Assembly (NCBI RefSeq): GCF_900591205.1
Contig: NZ_UUPU01000105.1
Coordinates: 110,725 to 174,724, forward strand
From: Pseudomonas viridiflava
GTDB lineage: Bacteria; Pseudomonadota; Gammaproteobacteria; Pseudomonadales; Pseudomonadaceae
Length of the DNA: 64,000 bases
Direction: 5' to 3'
Shown: piece after piece, positions 33,789 to 43,704 of the stretch
How the letters are laid out: each line of letters starts with the position of its first letter
How positions within the stretch are numbered: position 1 is the stretch's first letter
Program-made: the position numbers and the translations under genes
Notes under the pieces: model-generated
The model's input: only the letters and a program-made list of their open reading frames with translations
Database searches by the model: none
What the model was told of the DNA's origin: nothing

Positions 33789-35330
33789 TCAGACCGGCTG
33801 CAGCTTTTGCTCGAAGACTGAAACCCCATCCAGGTCGCGCAAAATAACGGTCAACTCCGCCGTCTGCCCATCAATTTGCACCTCGCCAAAAAACTGAAAG
33901 CCAGCAAACGGCGAGGTGTTTTGCGCAGGCGGGGCCTTCTCGAACACCACTTCAGGGCCAAACGTCTTATCCAGTGGATTAGGCCCAAAACTCCCGGCAT
34001 TCAACGGCCCAGCGACAAACTCCCAGAACGGCTCGAAATCCTGGAACGCAGCGCGATCCGGGTGGTAGTGATGCGCCGCGCAGTAATGCACATCCGCCGT
34101 CAGCCACACATGGTTGCGCACCTGTTGCGCCCGCAGGAACCCCAGCAGCTCGGCGATTTCCAGCTCGCGGCCTTGCGCAGGGCCCGGGTCATTGTTGGCG
34201 ATGGCTTCCCAGCGCGGCACACCGGGGCTGACTTCGCCGTCGGGCACGCCGAGGCCGATCGGCATGTCGGCGGCGATCACCTTCCACTGGGCCTGAGATC
34301 CTTTCAACTCGCGCTTGAGCCAGTCCAATTGCTCGCGACCAAGGAAGGGTTTTTCCGCCCCCAGGTTGTCGTCGTTGGGGCCGCGATAGCTGCGCATATC
34401 CAGCACAAACACATCCAGCAACGGGCCATAACTGAGCTTGCGATAAATGCGCCCGCCGCCGTCGGCGCTCTGCCGGCGCATCGGCGAATATTCCAGCCAA
34501 GCCTGGCGTGCGCGGCCCACCAGGGTGTTGATGTCCTTGGTCTGGTAGCGCTCGTCGAGTTGCTTGCCAGGCGACCAGTTATTCACCACCTCGTGGTCGT
34601 CCCACTGCCAGATCTGCGGCACTTCGGCATTGAAGCGCCGCACGTTTTCATCAAGCAGGTTGTAGCGGTAATTACCGCGATACTCATCCAGGGTTTCGGC
34701 GACTTTGCTCTTGGCTTCGGTGGTGATATTGCGCCAGATGCGCCCGCCTTCGGTGGCCAGTTGTGCGGGCACCGGGCCGTCGGCGTAGATGGTGTCGCCG
34801 CTGTGGATAAAAAAGTCCGGCAGGCGCAGGCGCATGGCTTCGTAGATACGCATGCCGCCGATGTCAGGGTTGATACCGAAGCCCTGCCCCACGGTGTCGC
34901 CGCTCCACACAAAACGGATGTCGCGACGCTGTTGCGGCACGCTGCGCAAGTGGCCGAACCACGGCTCGCTGGCGACGCCGGTCTGGGCGTCTTCGAAGTG
35001 CACGCGGTAGAAAATCGCCTGGTCGACCGGCAGGCCGGTGAGTTCGACGCGGGCAGTAAAGTCGGTGTGGCTGTCGGCCAGCGGCGAGATGAATTTGCGT
35101 GGGTTGCTGAACACGCTGCGGGTGTCCCACTCCACTACCATTTTCGCGGGGCGGTCGCTGCGGCTCCAGATCATGGCGCGGTCGCCCAGCAGGTCGCCGG
35201 ACTGCACGCCATCGGTCAGTTGCGGGCGGTCTTTGACCGACGCGATCACTGCCGGCGCCAGGCCCGGCAGCAACAGGCCGGCGCCAACGACTTGCATCAC
35301 GCGGCGGCGGCCAAGATCGAAGTGGCTCAT
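33789..35330 (-). CDS. phoD: Alkaline phosphatase D (PhoD), Tat-exported
   Basis: This 513-residue PhoD-family phosphatase/phosphodiesterase has a twin-arginine signal (G-R-R-R-V-M-Q-V-V-G-A-G), so it is exported folded. Metal-site motifs include W-S-G-D-T, F-I-H-S-G-D-T-I-Y-A-D-G, W-D-D-H-E-V-V-N-N, D-M-R-S-Y-R and T-A-D-V-H-Y. It should release phosphate from esters in the periplasm and typically carries iron and calcium. The ATG at 35330 has AGGGGAA upstream; the in-frame ATG at 35354 would place extra residues before the Tat motif. No Pho box was recognised. Confidence 0.92.
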   Translation of the reverse strand: MSHFDLGRRRVMQVVGAGLLLPGLAPAVIASVKDRPQLTDGVQSGDLLGDRAMIWSRSDRPAKMVVEWDTRSVFSNPRKFISPLADSHTDFTARVELTGLPVDQAIFYRVHFEDAQTGVASEPWFGHLRSVPQQRRDIRFVWSGDTVGQGFGINPDIGGMRIYEAMRLRLPDFFIHSGDTIYADGPVPAQLATEGGRIWRNITTEAKSKVAETLDEYRGNYRYNLLDENVRRFNAEVPQIWQWDDHEVVNNWSPGKQLDERYQTKDINTLVGRARQAWLEYSPMRRQSADGGGRIYRKLSYGPLLDVFVLDMRSYRGPNDDNLGAEKPFLGREQLDWLKRELKGSQAQWKVIAADMPIGLGVPDGEVSPGVPRWEAIANNDPGPAQGRELEIAELLGFLRAQQVRNHVWLTADVHYCAAHHYHPDRAAFQDFEPFWEFVAGPLNAGSFGPNPLDKTFGPEVVFEKAPPAQNTSPFAGFQFFGEVQIDGQTAELTVILRDLDGVSVFEQKLQPV

Positions 35331-35416
35331 GGCGAGTTCCCCTTGCTGATTCAAAAGGAGGACTTAAGCACGCCAGGATGAAAAAGGTATGACACCCGCG
35401 CCGCACGAGAACACCG

Positions 35417-35896
35417 CTATATTAATTGCCGGCCCACCAGACTTACCGGTGCCTTGACTTCCTTGACGACAAACGCAGTGCAGACGTCTTTAACCCCAGT
35501 AAACCCATTTATATGCAGCCTGGCAAACTCGCTGAATGCAGCCAGGTCGGTTGCCAGAACAGTCAGCTGATAATCAAAGACCCCGGAAACACAATGGCAA
35601 GCGATCACCTGCTCAAATGAGGTGATGGACGTTTCGAAAGCCTGCAAGCTCGCCGTATCTTTTTGCTCCAGGGCGACCTGTACAAATGCGGAAACCGCGT
35701 ACCCCAGCATCTGGTGATCGATACTTGCGTGATAGCCACGAACCACACCGGCTTGCTCAAGCCTTTTGACCCGACGCCAACAAGGGGATGCGCTCAAGGA
35801 CACCAGTTCGGCCAGTTCTGCGCTTGAAAGCCTGGCGTCGCGTTGTAGAGCCGCCAGTAAACGCCGGTCCGTTGCGTCTATTTTTATTTTCGCCAC
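35417..35896 (-). CDS. Lrp/AsnC-family transcription regulator
   Basis: This 159-residue regulator has an N-terminal helix-turn-helix (D-A-T-D-R-R-L-L-A-A-L-Q and L-S-A-S-P-C-W-R-R-V-K-R-L) and a C-terminal RAM ligand domain (about 70-150). Start GTG at 35896 with GGAGG 9 bases upstream; an ATG is absent. It lies on the same strand downstream of the aminotransferase and aldolase genes, so it probably senses an amino acid linked to them. The 217-base gap to the aminotransferase stop could hold its own promoter. Confidence 0.9.
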   Translation of the reverse strand: MAKIKIDATDRRLLAALQRDARLSSAELAELVSLSASPCWRRVKRLEQAGVVRGYHASIDHQMLGYAVSAFVQVALEQKDTASLQAFETSITSFEQVIACHCVSGVFDYQLTVLATDLAAFSEFARLHINGFTGVKDVCTAFVVKEVKAPVSLVGRQLI

Positions 35897-36113
35897 CTGG
35901 ATTTCGCCTCCTGCAGGCTGGAAGTCTTGCGCCAGACACCTCGATGAAAAGTGACGTTAGCACAGGCTTTTTCCCCAAGGCCTTTTGCCTAAACATCCGG
36001 CAAAACATCTTTATTCAAGCCACGCCAGGACGGCCAAAAGAACAAGCAGCAGTAAAGGCGCATTGAGCAAAACCCTGCCCCCCAAAGAACGTACTGGCCG
36101 AGGTCTGACACGC

Positions 36114-37034
36114 TCAGACATAGGTCAGCCAATGGGCATAAGCCGGGTCGTTACCTTTCACCGCCGAGAAATAAGCCTGTTGAAGTTTGCGCGTAATCAC
36201 GCCCTGGAGCCCGTCACCGATTTTGCGCCCGTCAAGCTCACGCACAGGGGTTACTTCAGCAGCGGTGCCAGTAAAAAACGCCTCGTCGCAGCAATACACT
36301 TCGTCACGCGTGATACGTTTTTCCCGAACGTCAAAACCGAGGTCTTGTGCGATCACCTTGACCGAGTCCCGAGTGATACCGTCCAGGCATGACGCCAGGT
36401 CGGGCGTGTAGATGACCCCGTCACGCACCACGAAGATATTCTCCCCCGCCCCCTCACTCACATAACCTTCGGTATCCAGCAGCAGCGCCTCGTCAAACCC
36501 AAGTGACATGGCCTCGCGATTCGCCAGGATCGAGTTGACGTAATAACCACACGCCTTGGCCCGCACCATCGAAGCGTTGACGTGATGACGTGTGAACGAC
36601 GAAGTTTTCACCCTGATACCTTTCTCCATCCCCTCATCACCCAGGTAAGCGCCCATCGGCCATCCGGCGACAGCCACATGAATGCGGTTATTCGTGGCCG
36701 CGATACTCAGGAAGTCCGAGCCTATCCACACCAATGGCCGCAAGTAGCAGGCGCCATAGCCATTCGCTCGAATCACCTGACCGCAGGCGTCGCGAATAGC
36801 CTCTTGATCGAAGGGAATATCCAGTTGAAAAATCCTGGCTGAATTGAACAATCGCCGGGTATGTTCATTTAAACGAAAAATAGCCGGACCACGGTCGGTG
36901 TCATAGACGCGCAGGCCCTCAAATACTCCCAGCCCGTAATGCAGGGTGTGGGTAAGAATGTGAGTATTGGCGGCGCGCCACTCAACCAACTCGCCGTCCA
37001 TCCAAATTTTTCCGTCACGATCAGCCATCGACAT
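36114..37034 (-). CDS. Branched-chain-type amino-acid aminotransferase (IlvE family)
   Basis: This 306-residue fold-type IV PLP transaminase has catalytic Lys160 in V-R-A-K-A-C-G-Y and the E-G-A-G-E-N-I-F loop near 194-201. It resembles E. coli IlvE in length, with L-H-Y-G-L-G-V-F-E-G near the N-terminus. It transfers amino groups between branched-chain or similar amino acids and 2-oxoglutarate. The genome very probably has another ilvE, so this copy may have a special substrate set, consistent with the neighbouring aldolase and Lrp regulator. ATG 37034 has GGAGA 7 bases upstream. Confidence 0.85.
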   Translation of the reverse strand: MSMADRDGKIWMDGELVEWRAANTHILTHTLHYGLGVFEGLRVYDTDRGPAIFRLNEHTRRLFNSARIFQLDIPFDQEAIRDACGQVIRANGYGACYLRPLVWIGSDFLSIAATNNRIHVAVAGWPMGAYLGDEGMEKGIRVKTSSFTRHHVNASMVRAKACGYYVNSILANREAMSLGFDEALLLDTEGYVSEGAGENIFVVRDGVIYTPDLASCLDGITRDSVKVIAQDLGFDVREKRITRDEVYCCDEAFFTGTAAEVTPVRELDGRKIGDGLQGVITRKLQQAYFSAVKGNDPAYAHWLTYV

Positions 37035-37083
37035 GTTTCTATCTCCACGCTCGGGGAACAGTCCAAAGAAGGTCGGTCGCGCC

Positions 37084-37881
37084 TTATCTTTCGAGTGCTG
37101 AACGCAACGTGTCCACGGCAGCGGTTGCGCCCTTGGCCAACCAACCGGTGTCGCAATAGAGCGCGATAAATGTCACACCCAGCGTGCGGTAGTAACAAGC
37201 CTGCTCGACTGAAGTCACAAAGACCCCAACCGCTGTCGAGTGCCTGCGACCGGCCTCAAGCACTGTGTAGACCGCGGCCTTCACCGCGTCATGCTCGGGT
37301 TGCCCCAACAGGCCCATGCTGGCTGACAGATCGGCGGTGCCGATGAACAGGCAATCCACGCCCTCGACTTGAGCGATGGCGTCAACCTGTTCGACACCGG
37401 CTGTGGATTCGATCTGGATAATGGCGCATGCCTGGCTGTTCGCCGACTGGACGTAGTTGTCATCCAGCCCGTAACGCCCCGCCCGCACCATTCCCGCCAC
37501 CCCCCTGATGCCGCAAGAGCCGCCCTGAGGAAAACGCATGGACGCCACGGCAGCCTGCGCCTGCGCCGGGTTTTCGATAGTGGGAAATACGATGGTTTGT
37601 GCGCCGCAATCCATCACGCGCTTGACCAGGGCACTGTCGTTGGCGGTGACTCGCACTGCAGCGGCAACCTTGGCGCCGTTGGCGCGTGCGGCATCAATGG
37701 CCCGCAGCTGTGCGGCGACGTCCTTGGTATCGCCGGGGCCATGTTCGAGATCGATAACCACCCAGTCAAACCCGCAATGGGCGATCAATTCGGTGACAGC
37801 AGGGCTGGCAAGTGTCAGCCAGCAACCCACGGTGAATTCGGCATTCAACAACTGATGCTTGATGGCATTTACGTTAGGCAT
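37084..37881 (-). CDS. HpcH/HpaI-family class II pyruvate aldolase
   Basis: This 265-residue TIM-barrel aldolase has D-L-E-H-G-P (His47) and the metal-binding segments I-Q-I-E-S-T-A-G and F-I-G-T-A-D-L-S-A-S-M-G. The family splits or forms 4-hydroxy-2-oxo acids with pyruvate as the common partner. With an aminotransferase 49 bases downstream, it could make or break 4-hydroxy-2-amino acids (homoserine-like). It has no signal peptide. The upstream 37882-38057 gap carries an inverted repeat. Confidence 0.85.
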   Translation of the reverse strand: MPNVNAIKHQLLNAEFTVGCWLTLASPAVTELIAHCGFDWVVIDLEHGPGDTKDVAAQLRAIDAARANGAKVAAAVRVTANDSALVKRVMDCGAQTIVFPTIENPAQAQAAVASMRFPQGGSCGIRGVAGMVRAGRYGLDDNYVQSANSQACAIIQIESTAGVEQVDAIAQVEGVDCLFIGTADLSASMGLLGQPEHDAVKAAVYTVLEAGRRHSTAVGVFVTSVEQACYYRTLGVTFIALYCDTGWLAKGATAAVDTLRSALER

Positions 37882-37950
37882 GAACAGACTCCCGGCGTCG
37901 TAATGCGAGTGTTATCGCAGGCCTATGGTAGGCAGACGTCCGGGAGAGAG

Positions 37951-37978
37951 ATGTGCGCATTTGCCAGGCGCAAATGAC
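37951..37978. promoter_or_regulatory. Inverted repeat upstream of the aldolase gene
   Basis: GCGCATTTG and CAAATG-A-CGC face each other with a 7-base spacer, about 70 bases before the aldolase start. This could be an Lrp or other operator of the cassette; it is a pattern only. Confidence 0.35.
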
Positions 37979-38057
37979 GCGTTATAGAACAAACATTCGA
38001 TGTTTCTGGCGTTAGCCGATCAACTGTTTCAATACGCCGCCCATGAACGTCGGTGGA

Positions 38058-39779
38058 TCAGGTGTTTGCAGGAGCCACGTTCAGTTCAACCGCTTCCGGG
38101 CGCTTGATCAGCGCATACACCAACCCCGTCAACAGGCTACCGGCGACAATCGCCAGCAAGTACAGCAGCGCATGGTTCATCGCATTCGGGATCACCAGCA
38201 CAAACAGGCCGCCATGGGGCGCGGCGAGTTTGCAGCCGAAGTACATCGACAGCGCACCGGTCAACGCGCCACCGGCGATGCTGGCCGGGATCACGCGCAA
38301 CGGGTCTTTGGCCGCAAACGGAATCGCACCCTCGGAGATAAAGCACATCCCCAGAATCATCGCCGCCTTGCCGGCCTCGCGTTCGGTCTGGGCGAATTTG
38401 CGGCGCGCCAGGAACGTGGCGATACCCATGCCGATCGGCGGCACCATGCCGGCAGCCATGGTCGCCGCCATCGGTGCACCGCTCGATGCCGCCAGCAGGC
38501 CGACCGAAAACGCATACGCCGCCTTGTTGATCGGCCCGCCCAGGTCGACACACATCATGCCGCCCAGCAGAATGCCCAGCAGCACCGCGTTGGTGGTGCC
38601 CATGGTGGCGAGGAAATCGGTGAGGCCGGTGAGCATGCGCGCTACCGGCGGGCCCACCAGATAGATCATCGCCAGGCCGGTGAACAGGCTTGCCAGCAGC
38701 GGGATGATCAGGATCGGCTTGAGCGCTTCCAGGCTCTGCGGCAACTTCACCGCTCGGGTGATCAGCTTGACGCAGTAACCGGCGAGGAAACCGGCGAAGA
38801 TCCCGCCGATAAAACCCGCGCCCAAGGTGCCCGCCAACAGGCCGCCGATCATGCCGGGCGCAATGCCCGGGCGGTCGGCAATCGAGTAGGCGATGTAGCC
38901 CGCCAGCAACGGCACCATCAGCATAAAGGCCCGATCGCCGACGGTTTTCAGGGCGGCGGCCAGGGTGCCTTCCTGCTCAAACGCGTGAATGCCGAACACG
39001 AAGGACAACGCAATCAGCAAGCCCCCCGCCACCACCATCGGCAACATGAACGACACGCCGGTGAGCAAGTGTTTGTAGACGCCGGTTTTTTCCGACTTCT
39101 TGGCCACCGCACCGCCGGCGGCACTTTCCACCGAGCCTTCGGCCAGAGCCTTGTTGAGGGTCGCTTCGGACTGTTTGAGGGCAATGCCGGTGCCGCAGCG
39201 GTAAATCTTCTTGCCGGCAAAACGCTCGGTGGCGACTTCGATATCCGCCGCCAGTAACACCACGTCGGCATCCGCAATCGCTTGTGGGCTCAACGGCGTG
39301 CGGGCGCCCACCGAGCCTTGGGTCTCGACCTGCAAGTCGTAACCCAGGCGTTTGGCCGTCTGCTGCAAGGCTTCGGCAGCCATAAAGGTGTGCGCTACAC
39401 CGGTTGGGCAGGCCGTGACCGCCACGATACGCGGGGCATTCTTGGCCGCTGCCGCGGGTTCCGTCGCGACATAGACCTGAGCCTCTTCGGCGCCACGGCG
39501 CAATACCGCATCGACATCTGCCAACGCCTGGGCCGGTGTGCTCTGAAACACACGTTTGCCGACAAAGCGCTGCATCTCCAGCGGCGTGCTGCTGACCAGC
39601 AACACCCATTCGGCGTCGTCGAGTGTGGCCTGGGACAACTGACGTTCCGGGCGCTGAACATCCACCACTTCAACGCTGGTGCTCCAACCCTGGCGCTGCG
39701 CGGCGGCGTCCAACAAGCGGGCGCACAGCACACTGGTGACCATGCCGTTCGGGCAGGCGGTTACAATGGCTAACTTCAT
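38058..39779 (-). CDS. fruA: Fructose PTS enzyme IIB'BC
   Basis: This 573-residue inner-membrane transporter imports fructose while phosphorylating it to fructose 1-phosphate. The N-terminal part has two IIB modules: a first with T-A-C-P-N-G-M and a second with T-A-C-P-T-G-V-A-H-T-F, which carries the active Cys; about eight membrane segments (IIC) follow from residue 230 or so. It receives phosphate from FruB. I prefer ATG 39779, preceded by GAGGG, over GTG at 39782. It is the last gene of fruBKA and starts 11 bases after fruK. Confidence 0.94.
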   Translation of the reverse strand: MKLAIVTACPNGMVTSVLCARLLDAAAQRQGWSTSVEVVDVQRPERQLSQATLDDAEWVLLVSSTPLEMQRFVGKRVFQSTPAQALADVDAVLRRGAEEAQVYVATEPAAAAKNAPRIVAVTACPTGVAHTFMAAEALQQTAKRLGYDLQVETQGSVGARTPLSPQAIADADVVLLAADIEVATERFAGKKIYRCGTGIALKQSEATLNKALAEGSVESAAGGAVAKKSEKTGVYKHLLTGVSFMLPMVVAGGLLIALSFVFGIHAFEQEGTLAAALKTVGDRAFMLMVPLLAGYIAYSIADRPGIAPGMIGGLLAGTLGAGFIGGIFAGFLAGYCVKLITRAVKLPQSLEALKPILIIPLLASLFTGLAMIYLVGPPVARMLTGLTDFLATMGTTNAVLLGILLGGMMCVDLGGPINKAAYAFSVGLLAASSGAPMAATMAAGMVPPIGMGIATFLARRKFAQTEREAGKAAMILGMCFISEGAIPFAAKDPLRVIPASIAGGALTGALSMYFGCKLAAPHGGLFVLVIPNAMNHALLYLLAIVAGSLLTGLVYALIKRPEAVELNVAPANT

Positions 39780-39790
39780 CACAAACCCTC

Positions 39791-40711
39791 TTATTGTTCT
39801 GTCAGCGTGCGTACGTGGACGCCGCTTTCAAGGCGCGCCAACTGCGCGTCATCGCTGATGCCAAAGCCGATCTGCGTGACGGCCATTGCAGCAATCGCGG
39901 TGGCCCGGCGCAGGGTCTGCTCCGGCGTATCGCCACTGAGCAACCCGTGCAGCATCCCGGCCAGCAACGAGTCGCCGGCGCCTACGGTGCTGGCCACCGT
40001 GACCTTGGGCGGCGTGGCATGCAGCGTCGCCCCCGCGCTATACCAACTCACGCCCGCAGCACCGTCGGACACCACCACATGTTCGACGCCTTGTTGGTGA
40101 AGCTGGCTGATTGCGTCCGGGGCATGACCCAGGGCGTCAGCCAGCTCTTCGGTATTGGGTTTGACCAGCCACGGGCCGGCCTGCAAACCGGCGCGCAGTG
40201 CTTCACCACTGGTGTCCAGGGCGACTTTCAAACCGAGGTTTTTCAGTTCCGTCACCAAGCGTTGAAACCACTGCGGGCTGACCCCACGCGGCAAACTGCC
40301 TGCCACCACCACCGCATCGAATTGCGGGCCGATGATCGCGATCAACTTGAGCAGCTCTGCTTGCGCTGCCTCACTGACCAGTGGCCCCGGCGCATTGATG
40401 TCAGTGACCCGGCCATCCTGCTCGGCAATCTTGATATTGCTGCGGGTTTCACCCGGCACGCGGACGAACGCATCGCCAAACCCACGGCTGGCGATCAGTG
40501 CATCGAAAGCCTCGGGGTTTGCCGCGCCGAGAAAACCGCCCACGCTCACGTCATGGCCCAGATCGTCCAACACCTGCGCCACGTTTACGCCCTTGCCCGC
40601 GGCATGGGTCAGCAGGGTTTCGCTACGGTTGACTTCACCCGGCTCCAGGCGCGCCAGGCGTACCGTCAGGTCCAACGCCGGGTTCAGCGTCAGGGTCAAA
40701 ATCTTCGCCAT
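39791..40711 (-). CDS. fruK: 1-Phosphofructokinase
   Basis: This 306-residue cytoplasmic PfkB-family kinase converts fructose 1-phosphate to fructose 1,6-bisphosphate. It has the N-terminal T-L-N-P-A-L-D motif, G-K-G-V-N-V-A-Q-V-L and the anion hole/catalytic base motif V-G-A-G-D-S-L-L-A-G. The ATG at 40711 directly follows the fruB stop (TAA-ATG), so translation is tightly coupled in the fruBKA operon. Confidence 0.95.
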   Translation of the reverse strand: MAKILTLTLNPALDLTVRLARLEPGEVNRSETLLTHAAGKGVNVAQVLDDLGHDVSVGGFLGAANPEAFDALIASRGFGDAFVRVPGETRSNIKIAEQDGRVTDINAPGPLVSEAAQAELLKLIAIIGPQFDAVVVAGSLPRGVSPQWFQRLVTELKNLGLKVALDTSGEALRAGLQAGPWLVKPNTEELADALGHAPDAISQLHQQGVEHVVVSDGAAGVSWYSAGATLHATPPKVTVASTVGAGDSLLAGMLHGLLSGDTPEQTLRRATAIAAMAVTQIGFGISDDAQLARLESGVHVRTLTEQ

Positions 40712-43570
40712 TTACACGGCCTCCACTAGGGCACGCACCTCGGCGGGCGAACCCACCGCCAGTGCTTTTTGCGCCAGGCCCTGGGCCTCGCTCAGACTGA
40801 ATTCACGCACCCGCGCCTTAACTTCGGGAATGCTGCGGGCCGATACACTCAACTCGTCCACCCCCAGCCCGATCAGCACCGGCACCGCCAGCGGGTCAGC
40901 CGCCAACTCGCCGCACACGCCGACCCATTTGCCATGGGCATGGGCGGCGCGCACGGTGATGTCGATCAGTTGCAACACCGCCGGGTGCAGGCCATCGGCC
41001 TGGGCCGACAAGGTCGGGTGGCCACGGTCGATGGCCAGGGTGTATTGGGTCAGGTCGTTGGTGCCGACGCTGAAGAAGTCGACTTCCTTGGCCAGCACCG
41101 GCGCGAGCAAGGCTGCCGACGGGACTTCGATCATGATCCCCAGTTGCAGGTCCGCCACCGGGATTTCCAAGCGCAGGCGCTCGGTCATGTCGCGGGCGGC
41201 GCGCCATTCATCCACGCTGCCGACCATCGGGAACATGATGCGCAGCGGACGGTTGTCCGCCGAGCGCAACAGCGCACGCAGCTGGGCTTCCATGATCTGC
41301 GGGCGCTGCAAGGTCAAACGAATGCCGCGCACGCCGAGGAACGGGTTTTCTTCCTGAGCGATCGGCCAATAAGGCAACGGTTTGTCGCCGCCCACATCCA
41401 GGGTGCGCACCACCAGCGGGCGCCCCCCGAGGCCGTCGAGCACACGGCGGTATTCGGCTTCCTGGGTGGCTTCGTCGGGCGCTTGCGGGTGGGCCATGAA
41501 AATCAGTTCGGTGCGCAGCAAACCAATGCCTTCGGCGCCCTGCTCCACCGCGCCGGCAACCCCGGCGCTTTCGCCGATATTGGCGAACACTTCCACGGCG
41601 TGGCCGTCGCGGGTCAGGGCCGGTTCATGGCGCTGGGCCGCAGCGGCTTGCAGGCGTTGTTCACGGGTGTCGCGCTCAACGGTGGCGCGTTGCAGGGTGG
41701 CGGCGTCGGGGTCCACATGCAGACGGCCGCGTTGCCCGTCGAGCAACAACGGCGTGCCGGCGGCCAGCAGCAGCACTGCTGCACCGGCGCCGACCAGCGC
41801 CGGAATGCCGAGGGCGCGGGCCACAATGGCACTGTGGGCCGTGGCGCCGCCACGGGCAGTGAGGATGCCGGCCACCCGCGCCGGGTCCAGGCGCGCCACG
41901 TCGGACGGGCCGACTTCATCCATCACCAGGATGTAAGGTTCGCTCGGCTCCTGGGCGGTTTCGAGGCCACACAGCTGCGCCAGCACGCGGCGGCCAATGT
42001 CACGCAGGTCGGCGGCACGCTCGGCGAGCAAGGCGTCCTGCAGCGATTCCTGCTGTTTGGCGGCGGCTTCGATCACGCTCATCCACGCGGCTTCTGCGCT
42101 TTCGCCTTGCTTGAGGCGGGTGTCGACTTCGTCGGTGAGTTCCGGGTCGTCGAGCATCTCTTGGTGAGTGATGAAAATCTCGCGGATGGCCTTGGCCTGG
42201 CTGCGTTCGATCAGGCCCTGGATGTCGCGGCGGACCTCGGCCAGGGCGTTCTGCAGGCGCTGGCGCTCAATCGCGGAGGATTCGCCACGCAGCGGGTAAT
42301 CAAATACGTGCTGAACCTGGATATGCGCCGGGCCGATGGCGATGCCGGGCGCGGCGGCAATCGCCTGGACCTGGCTGCCGGCCTGCGGTGCGCTGACCAC
42401 GGGTTCGATATCGAGTGTGGCGGCCTGGGCACTCACCGTCGGCAGCGCCTCGACCTCTTCGCCAAGGCCCTCTTCGACCGCCGCCAACAGGGCCGGCAGC
42501 GCATCGCCGGCAATCGGCGGTTCTGCGACAAACTCCAGCACCTGGCCACGCCGGGCGCCGAGGCTCAGCAGCTTGCTCAGGCTTTTCACCGACACGGCAC
42601 CCACCGGGCCATCGACGATGCGCACGCGGATATCGCCGTCAAAACGCTTCGCCAGTTGCGCCAGAATTTTCGCCGGCCGTGCATGCAGACCATGCGCATT
42701 GGCCAGGGTGATGCGTGCGCTGGGCCAGTCCGGAGGCAGTTCGCCGCCGAGCACTTCGAGCACCGCACGGCTGCTGGTGGCGCGGCCCAATTCCTGGCCG
42801 CGCCCTTCGATCAGCAGGGCGCACAGGCGCTCCAATAGTGTCTGGTGCGCTTCGCCGAGGCTGGCCAGGCAGAACAGGCCATTGAGCGGCTGGCCGAGGT
42901 AGCGCATGGGTTTGTCCGGGGTGACAAAGGCCAGGCCCGGGCGCTTGACGGTCTGCTCGCTGTGCAGCCACCACAGGCCATCGCCCAGGGGCAGCGCGTC
43001 GACCTGCTGCAGCACGGCGGCGAAACCATTGCTGACACAATCGGCCTGACGCAACAGGCGTGCGCCGCGCCAAACCAATTCTTCGAAGTCATCGGCGGAC
43101 ACGCCCAGGCTGATCATCTGTGCGTCCAGCGCCAGCTCCTGCGGCGCGCCTTGCAGCAGTTTCAGCAGCGCTTCGGCGCTGCCGGCACGGCGCAGCGCCT
43201 GGCCCAGGTCGGTTTCACCGAGGGCGCGGGTCAGCAGTTGCAACAGGCGCAAGTGTTCGTCGGATTTGGCGGCAATGCCGATGGCCAGGTAGACGATCTG
43301 GCCATCGCCCCAGTCCACCCCTTCGGGGAACTGCAGCAGGCGCACGCCGGTGGAAAACACCTGGTCGCGGGTTTCGGGGGTGCCGTGGGGGATGGCAATA
43401 CCTTGGCCGAGAAAGGTCGAGCCCTGAGCTTCACGGGCTTGCAAGCCGCTGAGGTAACCCTCGGCGACCAGGCCGTCGGCCACCAGTTTTTCAGCCAGCA
43501 GGTGCAAGGCAGCAGATTTATCCACAGCCGTCTGGCCCATGGAAATCTGCTCTACAGTGAGCTCAAGCAT
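40712..43570 (-). CDS. fruB: Fructose PTS multiphosphoryl protein FruB (IIA-HPr-EI)
   Basis: This 952-residue cytoplasmic fusion carries the whole phosphate relay: IIA (about 1-145, His62 in A-I-P-H-G-T), a linker, HPr (about 285-370, His296 in G-L-H-A-R-P-A) and enzyme I (about 400-950, His579 in G-G-A-T-A-H-S-A). PEP gives phosphate to EI, then HPr, then IIA, then FruA. Fusion of EI makes the fructose route independent of other PTS proteins, as usual in Pseudomonas. The gene is divergent from fruR, with a FruR-type operator in the gap. Confidence 0.96.
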   Translation of the reverse strand: MLELTVEQISMGQTAVDKSAALHLLAEKLVADGLVAEGYLSGLQAREAQGSTFLGQGIAIPHGTPETRDQVFSTGVRLLQFPEGVDWGDGQIVYLAIGIAAKSDEHLRLLQLLTRALGETDLGQALRRAGSAEALLKLLQGAPQELALDAQMISLGVSADDFEELVWRGARLLRQADCVSNGFAAVLQQVDALPLGDGLWWLHSEQTVKRPGLAFVTPDKPMRYLGQPLNGLFCLASLGEAHQTLLERLCALLIEGRGQELGRATSSRAVLEVLGGELPPDWPSARITLANAHGLHARPAKILAQLAKRFDGDIRVRIVDGPVGAVSVKSLSKLLSLGARRGQVLEFVAEPPIAGDALPALLAAVEEGLGEEVEALPTVSAQAATLDIEPVVSAPQAGSQVQAIAAAPGIAIGPAHIQVQHVFDYPLRGESSAIERQRLQNALAEVRRDIQGLIERSQAKAIREIFITHQEMLDDPELTDEVDTRLKQGESAEAAWMSVIEAAAKQQESLQDALLAERAADLRDIGRRVLAQLCGLETAQEPSEPYILVMDEVGPSDVARLDPARVAGILTARGGATAHSAIVARALGIPALVGAGAAVLLLAAGTPLLLDGQRGRLHVDPDAATLQRATVERDTREQRLQAAAAQRHEPALTRDGHAVEVFANIGESAGVAGAVEQGAEGIGLLRTELIFMAHPQAPDEATQEAEYRRVLDGLGGRPLVVRTLDVGGDKPLPYWPIAQEENPFLGVRGIRLTLQRPQIMEAQLRALLRSADNRPLRIMFPMVGSVDEWRAARDMTERLRLEIPVADLQLGIMIEVPSAALLAPVLAKEVDFFSVGTNDLTQYTLAIDRGHPTLSAQADGLHPAVLQLIDITVRAAHAHGKWVGVCGELAADPLAVPVLIGLGVDELSVSARSIPEVKARVREFSLSEAQGLAQKALAVGSPAEVRALVEAV

Positions 43571-43704
43571 GCCGTTCTCCTAGTTAGTGCAGTGGCGCAC
43601 TAGGTATTGTTTTAAACAAACAGTGTAATGGGTGTTCATAAATAACTGACTGAGCAGTCAATTGGCAGTAGGCACTCAGTCGCGAACGTCGTAAAAATAC
43701 GCTG

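Noticed and set aside
40769..42838. 689-residue open frame on the plus strand, opposite fruB
   Set aside because: fruB has intact IIA, HPr and EI motifs on the opposite strand; the mirror frame has biased composition.
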